Below are positions 47,640-57,314 of a stretch of DNA of 64,000 nt, piece by piece. The position numbers and the translations under genes are program-made. The notes under the pieces are model-generated. The model saw only the letters and a list, made by a program, of their open reading frames with translations. It was not told the origin of the DNA and did no database searches. The stretch comes from Calvatia gigantea (taxonomy: Eukaryota; Basidiomycota; Agaricomycetes; Agaricales; Lycoperdaceae), in contig JACAAK010000012.1 of the NCBI GenBank assembly GCA_025093985.1, positions 744,001 to 808,000 of the forward strand, written 5' to 3'. The first letter of the stretch is position 1. Each line of letters begins with the position of its first letter.

Positions 47640-49458
47640 ATGTCCGTCCATCTACATGGTATGGCCTCTTGTGTAAGTCCTCTTGTTGTCCCGCCCCTTG
47701 CTTGTCTCCGTCTGATTCCCAACAATACACAGCATCCTTTCTCTAGACGTTGTATAGCCCACGGACGGGTCTCCAATCCTCCCCGGGAGTCTCCACACTC
47801 GACTTCGACACACCACCCCAAATCATTTCCCACAGAATTGTTGCTAATCATATTCTCCTTCGTCTTTGACGATCTGGCAACATATTGCACCGAATCTCAC
47901 GAAGCCCACAAAGAATGTGCTGTCTGTAACAGCCCAGATTACACCGGGCAGAAACATGTCATCTGGGAATGGCAAGATGATGTGTCGTCCTACGCCCTGT
48001 TCCCCTACTCCCTTGCAGCTGTCTGTCGACGATGGAGGGATATCATGGCTAGTGTACCACAATTCTGGACAAGACTCATCATCTTCCTCGACGGTCCCCT
48101 CGTTGATTTTCGCTCTCACCTCAAATGGTCTGGCGAATTACCGATTGAGGTGTACGTCCGACGCCGACGTCACAGCACATCCCTCGGTATCGACAAGTCG
48201 GAGTGGGCACGAAGTAGACAAGTGTTTGAAGCGATCAAACCTCATTTACATAGGTGTCACATTCTCCGCTTTTCCCTCCTTCAGAGCACGTCGTTGCCTT
48301 CGCTCGTATTTGATTTTCTGGGGGTCGATGCGCCATTGTTGACGGATCTGCGGTTGGAATGTGAGATTGACGACCAAAGGGATTACCCCGATATTCAGGT
48401 GCCCATACCCATGCCTAGCAGAGGCCCCGGAACTCTGCGCCCTACTAGCATCACCATCCTACATTGTCGATGTCCTGCATTGACCGTTCTGTCGCTCAAT
48501 GGCCGTAACTTTCGTGATTTGTCGTTGGCTATCCGACATGGGTACAAATGTTGGCTCCCCGTGTTGCAGAATATCGAAAAGTTCACTGTAGCGCACTATT
48601 CTCCTGGACTTCCGCAGGAGTACGCCTTTACACTATCAGACCTGCTTCAAGTTATTCGGTGGGAACACATGGGCAGACTCGCCTTTCTCAAACTCATCGA
48701 CCTCGACATCGGTGCAGGCTCAGGGGACTCGGGTACTCTCCCACTTCCAGTCGATATTACAGCCCTTCATATACACCTCGAAGAACTCGATTCGGAAGTC
48801 ATCAAACAATTCAGCGCATCTATTAACGTCATGTACGACCTCGAGTCGTTTCATGTTATCCGATCGCCTATATCAGAGACTTGGAGTATACCAGACACAT
48901 GCGACTTGATATTGGAAGAGGTGAACGATCTCTGTGGAATGAATTCACCTGTCAAGGAGTGGATAGGGAACCGGTTAGTGTTTACGGGATGTAATGGATT
49001 CAATGATGATTTCTTGGAGATGCTTCGGAGTTCTGGGAGTGTGCCGTTTCCGTTGTTTACGGAGCAGCCGTTGTTATATGGTGGGACATGTGATGGGAGT
49101 GTCAGTGATAACGCTATGGCACCGGAAGAAGCGAGAGGCGTCGTGGCAGTGATGCAACAGCAACAGGTGTCGGTTGTGCCATTTATGTTCAATTGCTTCG
49201 AATTTACAGGAGATTTATCTGGATGATTGTATGAATCATACGATAGAGGCGTTAAAGATGGTGGTTGCGGCGAGGAATGCGGGGTTGATGCCGCCTGGGA
49301 GGAGAGCGACGGAGAGCGATGGGCCACCGTGTATATTGGAATTGTATGTAACAGGTATTGGACCAGAGTTGCCTGCGGAGGACAAGGCGTGGTTTGAGCA
49401 GAGGCTGCCGCTGTTTTATTGGGATACGAGACGGAAAGATACTGGTTCTCATGATTGA
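47640..49458 (+). CDS. F-box-like protein, copy 2
   Basis: Divergent paralog of copy 1. The likely start is ATG 47640 (MSVHLHGMASC), with possibly an intron near 47675-47747 (GTAAGT donor). The F-box-like part is KSFPTELLLIIFSFVFDDL, then YSLAAVCRRWRDIMASVPQF, SGELPIEVYVRRRR and VFEAIKPHLHRCHILRFSLL. A leucine-rich C-terminal region follows: APLLTDLRLECEIDD, LTVLSLNGRNFRDLSLAI, EWIGNRLVFTGCNGFNDDFL. One extra T at about 49194-49196 breaks the frame between VPFMFNC and SNLQEIYLDDCMNHTIEAL; the last part then runs to TGA at 49456-49458. The matching stretch in copy 1 (HLSILYLMDCTNFTPG) confirms the second frame. Role in ubiquitination is inferred. Confidence 0.7.
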
Positions 49459-51640
49459 TACACGTTTGTGGATCTTGGTAGAGTAGATATGCAGAATCGG
49501 CAGTGTACAGTCAATATAGTCATTGATGCGCTCTATATTGCGTGTTTCAAGTATGGGGAGTGAGACAGGACCATACATGTATACAGTGAACCCGCCGTAC
49601 AATGTCAAGATGTATTGGGGTGAATAACAAGTAAGGAGGTGCCACGAAATTTGAGCAGCGGGGAGCCTCAGGCAATGCCCAAGCTTTGCAGACAGTTGCA
49701 CGCAATGTCAGATATCGTGGATTCGGAAGGGGCTCATTGGTATCAGGTTGTGATCATGACCCGAGGTTAGTAGCCGCTTGGAGCAAGGGCAGGTCGAGCT
49801 CAGCACAAGTCGGAGGTGTGAGCAGCGCCACAGTATGACTATGGGTTGCACCGAACGTGGGTATATGGCTCACCGTAACTGGTTCGAACCAAAGTATGAG
49901 ATCGTCAAATACGCCATGCATATTGACAGCGAGGGTCAAGATATTAGATGGGCCACGGAAACGATGCCCATGTGTCGGATTTCGTCCTACACTCGGAAGA
50001 AGCACTCACAGTTCGGAGTTTCTGCGTTACGACATTCCTACCACTTAGCAAGTGGGCCGAAAGAGGACCCCGAATTATAGTAGGGGGAGGCCGCTTATAT
50101 AAGAGCGTCCCAGGTGACTGGGTCGGTGTCTGGCCATGCGCACAACCAGCAGCAAAGAGAGGTGCGGCCAACGGCAACCCACACTAGTAGTGGCAGGTGC
50201 TGTCAGCGGCTGCCTCACACCAGGGGTTTTCACTGGGTCTCAGGTCTCAGGGACGACAGGAAGCCGGACATGGAAGGATTTATGGAGGGTTAGTATACTT
50301 TCCTTTGCACAACTGTTAAGTATAGGTAAAGTGAACGAGCAGTTGGCTACAATACAACAGTGGACACAGTGATGAAAGACAACCCTGGGAAATTTTTAGT
50401 TTGCCCGATCCTTGCACCAGTGTCATCAACATAATGAGACAAAAAATCTTATTTCGAAAAATGCTGTGGCCACAATGGGTTACACAAGAAACAACTGTAA
50501 TATATGCAATCACTAATGTCTTAGCAATGTCCTTTCTCAATTTTGAGCAAAGGGAATGAGTATTTCAAGGACAATTCAATGATTTGTAGGGAGGTGTCAT
50601 TTCAGCTGTTATCATTGATTGATACAAAACTGTATGGGCTGCCAAGCTATGATCCTTGGCTTTTTGACCCACCTTGATTTCTTGGGTATTGTGGGGGTCC
50701 CATTGGAGTATATAGAATGAGATAAATTTGTTGTGCATATACCCTCTTTGTAAGGACTTACTTCGGACTATCCTTCAGTTCCACTCATTACATCAGCCAT
50801 TATGTAATTGCTCTATTTTCGAGCTTTACTGTACTTTCGTACACCTCAGTCTCGTTCTACGATTCTGAGGTGAGTTACATTATGCTTAACTGCATTATAC
50901 CTTTTACTTATATGACCTATAGTGTATTATCTCACTCTAGGTATTTCTTAATATATTTACAGTCTCGTTCTATGATTCTGAGTGTATTATGTTACGTGCA
51001 CACTTACCTTGTAGGTTGTCTTCACTAAAGGGTGTCTATACAGACTTACTCCCAATAGAGTTAACGTGGAGATCTATATATAGAGGGGATCCACTCAGGG
51101 ACTTGTCTCTATATATAGTTGGTCAAGAAGTAAGGCAAGTCACTTGTTAGACAAGGCCTTAGTTCAGGCAAGAGGATTGTGGAAGATAAGAGGCTGGTAG
51201 CCAGTTCAAACTGTCTACTACAAGGAGTATCTAACTAGCTACTTATACTAGATAAGTCAGAAGAAAGATAATGGACAAAGGATATGTGGATGTGTTGAAC
51301 ATCCACCATATAGAGAGAGACTGAATCAAGTAAGGAAACACAAACATTATATCAGGTAGGGGGGGGGAGTGGTGGCGAATCCAGAGACCGAAAGAGGGAA
51401 GAGAGAAGGGTAAACTAATAGTACATACATGGATATTAAATAAAGAAGTGGACAAGAAAGGAAATAGGTCCATAAAAGGATAATGCTAGAATAAGAAGTC
51501 ATAACATTATCTCCTACTAGGAAAAAAGTCTCTTTTTACTTAGCCGAAACAACGGACATGTTATCTGGGTACCCATCTTTGTCCATGTCCCTGTGTCCAT
51601 CGTAAAGTTCAGTAAGGTGAACAAGATTCTCCAGCCTTTC
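49459..51640. other. Repeat-associated intergenic region, no gene recognised
   Basis: Only short frames are present. A phrase cagtctcgttcta(c/t)gattctgag occurs at about 50847 and again at about 50962, and complementary stretches (tctatatatagag... / ...ctctatatatag) near 51071-51118 could form a hairpin. A G-run (51359-51368) is followed by tggtggcgaatcc. The sequence is AT-rich and probably of old transposon origin, but no element could be delimited. Confidence 0.4.
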
Positions 51641-52264
51641 TCATTCTGCTTTCGCTTCTGCCTTCTTTTCCTCCAGATCGGTGTGGCATTCTGTAGGTCT
51701 ATGTTGAGGGTTTAGTTTTCTGCAGTGTTTACAAATGTACTTGGGGCACATGTAGGTGTAGTGCCCTGCTGCCACCTTCTTGCAACCTTTGCATTTCTGA
51801 TAGATGCAATCTGAAGCGTAATGTCCGATATAGGCCCTCTTCAATATCTTGCACCTTCTGCAGATGTGTTTCCCAGGTTGATTGTCGTCATAGGAAGGGG
51901 AGTGTTGGGGGGCTGCGGCTTTGGGAGTGTCTCAAGGGTGTGGGTTAGGTAGGTGTTTGGCTTGAGACGCAGTTGCAGTGAAGGATTTTGGGTCAGAAGT
52001 TCGAGTTGATGAAGAACTCATTGATGGTTTTCCTCAAGCAGGCGAGACTGGTTGATTGGTTGAGGAATGGGAAGGGGAAGCGGTGATGCCGGCATGGGAG
52101 AGTGGGACCGAAGGAACTGCGGATGATAAGACATGGGGAGGTCCTCGGGAAGCCATTCCACTAGGTTGGCGAGCTTGGTTGTTGAAATTGAAGAGAGCCT
52201 GTGGGAGTCCACTAGAGGCTGCTGAGTTGATAAGCTCATGCTTGTCTGAGAAGTCTGAGTTAAG
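51641..52264 (-). pseudogene. Remnant with three CCHC-like zinc knuckles (Gag-like), next to Copia LTR
   Basis: The C-terminal frame (51641 to about 51870) encodes three cysteine/histidine units: CRRCKILKRAYIGHYASDC, CKGCKKVAAGHYTYMC and CKHCRKLNPQHRPTEC. The last two fit C-x2-C-x6-H-x4-C, longer between Cys and His than retroviral knuckles. It ends in a charged tail (DLEEKKAEAKAE). Upstream, another frame opens at ATG 52239 (MSLSTQQPLVDSHRLSSIST) and stops at 52018; joining the two needs frame changes and a stop is present between them. Nucleic-acid binding is likely; Gag identity is inferred. A Copia LTR begins immediately at 52265. Confidence 0.5.
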
Positions 52265-52607
52265 TGTTGAATCTCGATCCGTACCACTACGTTGGTTCAG
52301 TCTATTTATAGCTGAAACAGATTCTTGAGTACTTCACTCTTGAAGAGAGATAACGAACAATGTACTTGACCGCACTCTAGGTTGCTGGTCATGGTCTATT
52401 AAATAGAACAATGTACGCAGTATGCTCTGTATATGCTACTGGCAGATAAGACCTCACCTGTATTAGGTAGAATGGTGCACAGACCAGAACTATTAGATAT
52501 ATAAGACCTATGTAGTATGCGTATATTCTTTAGACAATTCAGTCTATCTTCTGCCCACCATTCCTCTAAGATATCCACTAGCTACAGTCTACAATGCACA
52601 TCTCAAC
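52265..52607 (+). repeat. Copia LTR fragment, + orientation, 3' truncated
   Basis: Starts TGTTGAATCTCG like the complete LTR at 63106 and follows it to catctcaac, then lacks the last part (no gtgagtacgac...cttaaca). It is more diverged than the other LTRs. It lies head to head with the inverted LTR at 52608, forming a large palindrome. Confidence 0.8.
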
Positions 52608-53015
52608 TGTTAAGACGAGTACACCACAATAGTTTGCACTAGTGGCGGAGGGGAGTCGTACTCACTGGGTTTGTTGAGATGTTGATTGTAGACCATAGCT
52701 AGTGGATATCTTAGAGGTATGATGGGCAGAGAATAGACTGGATTGTCTAAAGAATATACGCATACTACATAGGTCTTATATATCTAATGTCTCTGGTCTG
52801 TGCGCCGTTCTACCTAATACAGGTGAGGTCTTATCTGCCAGTAGCATATACAGAGCATACTGTGTACATTGTTCTATTTAATAGACCATGACCAGCAACC
52901 TAGAGTGCGGTCTAGTACATTGTTCGTTATCTCTCTTCAAGAGTAAAGTACTCAAGAACCCGTTTCAGCTATAAATAGACTGAACCAACGTAGTGGTATG
53001 GATCGAGATTCAACA
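52608..53015 (-). repeat. Copia LTR (3' LTR of the inverted element)
   Basis: 408 bp, bounded by TGTTAAGACGAG and GAGATTCAACA on the + strand, so it reads TGTTGA...TTAACA on the minus strand. It lies just downstream of the pol stop of the minus element. Confidence 0.85.
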
Positions 53016-53040
53016 CTCCTCCTCACTTGAAGGAGGGAGA

Positions 53041-54855
53041 TTAACGTTTCATCGATCGAGCGGCTTTATCCCATGCTTCGACATCGGAACTGAAAATCAG
53101 TCCTAGTTCAGGACAGAAGAGATTGATTTTGGTTACGCCAAGATTCTTTGTAAAGATATCGGCGGGATTGTCTTGTGAAGACACATCACCAATAACAATA
53201 ATACCCTCCTCGACTAATTCTCGCACATAGTGGTAATGAATATCTACGTGCTTCGATCGTTTTTCAACAATGGGATTTTCAGTCCAGAATTTGGACCCAT
53301 CATTGTCACTGTAGAGAATAGGAGTTGGGTGCTCAATTTTGAGCTCCTCCAGAAGCTGTGACAGCCATTTCACTTGTCGTGAAGCATCAGACAGTTCTTT
53401 ATATTCCGCCTCAGTGGACGATAATGAAACCGTCTTTTGTCGTCGTGAAGTCCAGGTGACAGCACCGGATGTGATCATACAAACGTTTCCCGATACAGAT
53501 TGGCGGGTTTCTGTATCTTGAGCCCAATCTGAGTCACTGAGACATTCCAGCGTCACCGCCGGTTTCCCAGTATCGCCTTCATATTTCAATGCATAGTTCC
53601 TTGTCATGGACAAGTACTTTAATACATGAATTCCAGTGCGATAATGCTCAGGTGCGGGGTTAGCGGCATGTTGTGCCAGCTTAACTACGGCAAAGGCTAT
53701 GTCGGGCCTCGTACCGATCATCAAGTACATTAAAGATCCAACCAATTGTTGGTACTTTAGACGGAAGGGGTGTGATGCAGTTTCCTTGTTTGATATAAAC
53801 TGGAAGCCGGCAGGTAATGGTGTTTTAGCCGCGGCAGACTGCGGAATCTGGAAGCGCTGCAAGATCTTATCCAGGTATTTCATCTGTTGGATGAAGATTT
53901 GACGCTTGGAGCGATTCCTCGAGATTTTCATCCCAAGGAATTCTTCACAGGGACCGTGGTCTCTGCATTCCCACTTTTTCGTGAACTTTCCCTTCAACTC
54001 ATTGAGGAGGGGGGAGTTTTTCTTTCCCAAGAAATTCACGTCATCAACGTAGACAATGGCTACTACAAGCTCTTTTGTTTTCAGATGTCTATGAAAGTAT
54101 ACAGCGTAGTCAGATTTGCAGCGGGTGAATCCCAGCTCAATCATAGATTGATGCAATTCCTTCCACCACTGGTGACCGGCTTGTTTAAGGCCGTAGATCG
54201 CTTGTCTGAGTCTCCATACTTTCCCTTCCTGCCCGGGAAGTCGAAACCCTTCGGGCTGTTCCATGTATATTTCCTCATCCAGTTTGCCATATAAGTAGGT
54301 TGTTTTTACGTCGACACTATGCATATCCCAATCATGGATTGCAGCGAGTGTGAAGCTTACGCGCGTGGACTCGTAGCGGACAACTGGTGAGAAAAGCTTG
54401 TTATAGTCGATGCCTTCAATCTGTGAGAAACCCTTCGCAACTAAGCGAGCTCGCAGGCGGCCATCAGACTTTTTGAGAAATACCCAACGGTTTTTAACCG
54501 TCCTCCTTCCTTTCGGAAGATCTACTAGTTCGTATACCCCTCGTTTCTTCAACGCTTCGAGTTCCTCAATACACGCAGCCATCCATTTTGCCTTGACAGG
54601 CTCAGGAAGTTTAAGCATGTCACGGAAAGTTTCAGGCTCTCCGTGTGCGGTATTGTGTACTGTCTGTATCAAGAAATCGATCAGTTTTACTCCTCCCTCA
54701 GCGACAAGCCTTTCAATGTCCATGTCATTTATATCGTGAGATGTTGGATCATTGTTTTCAGGCATAGGTGGCAGTTCCGGACGTGGAGGGAGCTGAAATG
54801 GAGGCATATCAAAGGGTTGTGGCAGGTACCGCTCAGCACGAACTCTTTGCCTCAC
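53041..54855 (-). pseudogene. Copia reverse transcriptase - RNase H segment
   Basis: 604 open codons covering the reverse transcriptase (WVFLKKSDGRLRARLVAKGF, SVDVKTTYLYGKLDEEIYME, catalytic VVAIVYVDDVNFLG) and RNase H (CLSDSDWAQDTETRQSVSG, VSLSSTEAEYKELSDASRQ). It belongs to the broken minus-strand element; upstream frames are separated by stops. Confidence 0.85.
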
Positions 54856-55128
54856 ATATTCAGGATGGTTAGTCCTTGCTCTTCGCTCTCGAATTATTTC
54901 ATCCAGAGGGGCGTTGGCGCATACGCGCTGCCTTTGCCTCTGCTGCTCTTGTCGGTGAGTCTGATCTATTTCTCTTTCAATCGAAATTGGACGCCTATTC
55001 TCTCCATATATGTTACCTGGTCTAACAGGAGGCCTGCCTTGTCGTTCAGAATGACACGGCTCTACCTGATCAGAACCAACAGCACAACGTTTGGGAACAG
55101 GGATTGGGAATTCCTTGTTCTCGGTATC

Positions 55129-56826
55129 CTATACATCTCTGTCCACATGCCAATTATCATGTATATCAGGCTCCTCCTCAATGGTCGTTCCACGCGAAGG
55201 TGGCGACTCAGGTGGGGGAACCCAAGGTGGCGTATTGCCAGGTGATGGCCGTCGTGAATCTATGCTGTCCAGCGGAGTTGAATCTCGCCGGGGTAAAGGA
55301 GGTGTTGGCGGAGAATATTTCAGTTTAGATGGTGGAGAAACTGGAGGTAACTTTACTGGATGATCAGGTGGAGGTGGAACAATTCCAGTGTCATCCGAAG
55401 ATGGCGGAATAGGTGGTTCATTCTCTAATCCTGGTCTAGGCAGATTTCTCTCTCCTCCGTGATTGGGCCAGTTACTGCTATCCGGCACTGAATCGGGGCA
55501 TTTGGGGAAATATCCCTCGTCGAATAAGGTGTTCAGTGATATGAAAATCACATTGCCTGTCGTGTGCCGCATAAAGATATAGTTTTTACTACCTTTATAT
55601 CCAAGAAAGATCATAATCTCGGATTTTGCGGACAATTTGTTTGGGTGGATCTCATCGGGTAGATATACGTATGCGCTGCATCCAAACACATGAATATGGG
55701 ACAAATCTGGTTTTTCCCTCGAATAACACTCAAAAGGTGTCTTCCACTGCAAACGCTGGACTGGCGTGCGATTATATAAATACACTGCTGTGTTCAACGC
55801 AAATTCCCACCACGAATCAGGTAGACATGCCTGTAGCCTTATAGCTTGGGCTTTTTCGTGTAGGGTGCGGTTCAGTCGCTCTGCTCTCCCATTTTGCTGA
55901 TGCACATAGGGAGCAGTGGTCTCGTGGGTGATTCCTCGTGCCGCGAGTCCTGCCAATAACTTTTCATTGACATATTCTCCTCCATTATCGGTGCGGAGTC
56001 ATTTGACCCACATACCGGAGAGGTTCTCTAATGCACTGATTAGCTGAATAAGCTTCTCAGAAGCCTCAGACTTCTTTCGAAGGAGGACTACATGTGCGTG
56101 AGAAGAAAAGTCATCAAGGAACGTCATTGCCCATTTATATTTATGGTAACTAATGACGGGCAGTTCCAGCAAGTCTGAGTGACATAGCTCAAAGACTGCG
56201 GTGGCTTGCTTGGGATTAATCGGAAAGGGGTTGTTATGCATTTTCCCCTTGGCACAGCCGTCACAAATGCCTTTCCAAGTAGATGGCGAGGGAATCGATG
56301 CGATGCCCTCTACGTGCTTTGGAAGCTCGGAGAGCGCGTGATCCGAAGGGTGTCCCATTCGATGATGCCAATTGATATAATCAAGTTGGCGTAATGTCAA
56401 CGCAACTGGTTTCTCCTTGCTATTTTGCAAGACATACGTGTGCACCGTATGTACATTGTTTTTAAACAAACGATGAGGCCAGGCGGATAATACTGCTCGT
56501 CCTGATTTATCACGGATGGTGGTCCCTTTAACGGTTGCCTCTAAAACATAGCCGTTCCTAAGAATCTGGCCTGAGGACATTAACCGTTCTGTGATTTCTT
56601 TGATGTAAAAGACCGGCGCAATACATGAAGTAGCACTCTTGGACTTTCCCTTGTCTGTCACGTCATGCTGGAAAATCACAGACCCTCGTCCTGTCATTTC
56701 ATAAATCCGGTTGCCAGCAGCTTGTATAAGCCTGTAATGGCCCATCTTTACCTCTGCGAAATCAGAGAGATAACCAGTGACATGGTACGATGCTCCAGAA
56801 TCAAGGAGCCAGTCTGCGTTATTCAC
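55129..56826 (-). pseudogene. Copia protease - integrase segment, interrupted
   Basis: Two open stretches (55999-56826 and 55129-55956) split by TGA where the + copy has CGA. They encode the protease motif WLLDSGASYHVTG, the GAG-pre-integrase region (HHRMGHPSDHAL, CDGCAKGKMHNN), the integrase core beginning CHSDLLELP with FLDDFSSHAHVVLL, and QNGRAERLNRTLHEK. A Pro-rich linker follows. Confidence 0.85.
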
Positions 56827-56848
56827 AGAATGTTTATTCCCTTCTTCT

Positions 56849-57116
56849 GAACAATGTACGCAGTATGCTCTGTATATGCTACTGGCAGATAAGACCTCAC
56901 CTGTATTAGGTAGAACGGCGCACAGACCAGAGACATTAGATATATAAGACCTATGTAGTATGCGTATATTCTTTAGACAATCTAGTCTACTCTTTTGCCC
57001 ATCATACCTCTAAGATATCCTCTAGCTACGGTCTACAACGCGCATCTCAACAAACCCAGTGAGTACGACTCCCCTCCGCCACTAGCCTATGCTATTGTGG
57101 TGTACTCGTCTTAACA
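56849..57116 (+). repeat. Copia 5' LTR, 5' truncated
   Basis: Begins inside the LTR at gaacaatgtacgc and ends with the normal cttaaca. The first part, about 140 bp including TGTTGAATC, is missing where it abuts the inverted element. Confidence 0.88.
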
Positions 57117-57133
57117 GGTTATGGGCCCCGACC
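57117..57133 (+). other. Primer-binding site, resembling the half-tRNA(iMet) type
   Basis: GGTTATGGGCCC follows the LTR directly. It is complementary to the anticodon arm of initiator tRNA-Met (loop ..CATAACC), not to a tRNA 3' end (no TGG start). Drosophila copia is known to use a cleaved 5' half of tRNA(iMet) in this way. Confidence 0.65.
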
Positions 57134-57314
57134 GCCGCTCACTCCAACCGTGTTTGCAACACTGGTAGAGTGTAGGAGGCTACGGTCGTACGCAACCTGG
57201 GAAGAAGGTGGCCCTTTGGTCCATTTGATCCCTGTGTCTGCCCTATGTTGCGACGCGTGCATCACGCACTGCAGTCCTACATGATGCTAACGCGTGTTTA
57301 CCCTATTCTTAGAT

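Larger units (their letters stand above)
52608..56848 (-). mobile_element. Decayed Ty1/Copia retrotransposon, inverted, 5' truncated
   Basis: Internal sequence 53016-56848 matches 59276-63105 of the + element in inverse order. It begins just upstream of the protease and lacks gag, primer-binding site and 5' LTR: at 56849 it meets the LTR of the + element. It is disabled by several stop codons, including CGA to TGA in the integrase (about 56000) and TGG to TAG near 55128. Confidence 0.88.

Noticed and set aside
51369..51381. tggtggcgaatcc as primer-binding site of a Gypsy element
   Set aside because: No LTR pair could be delimited and the nearby knuckle-encoding frame is on the opposite strand.
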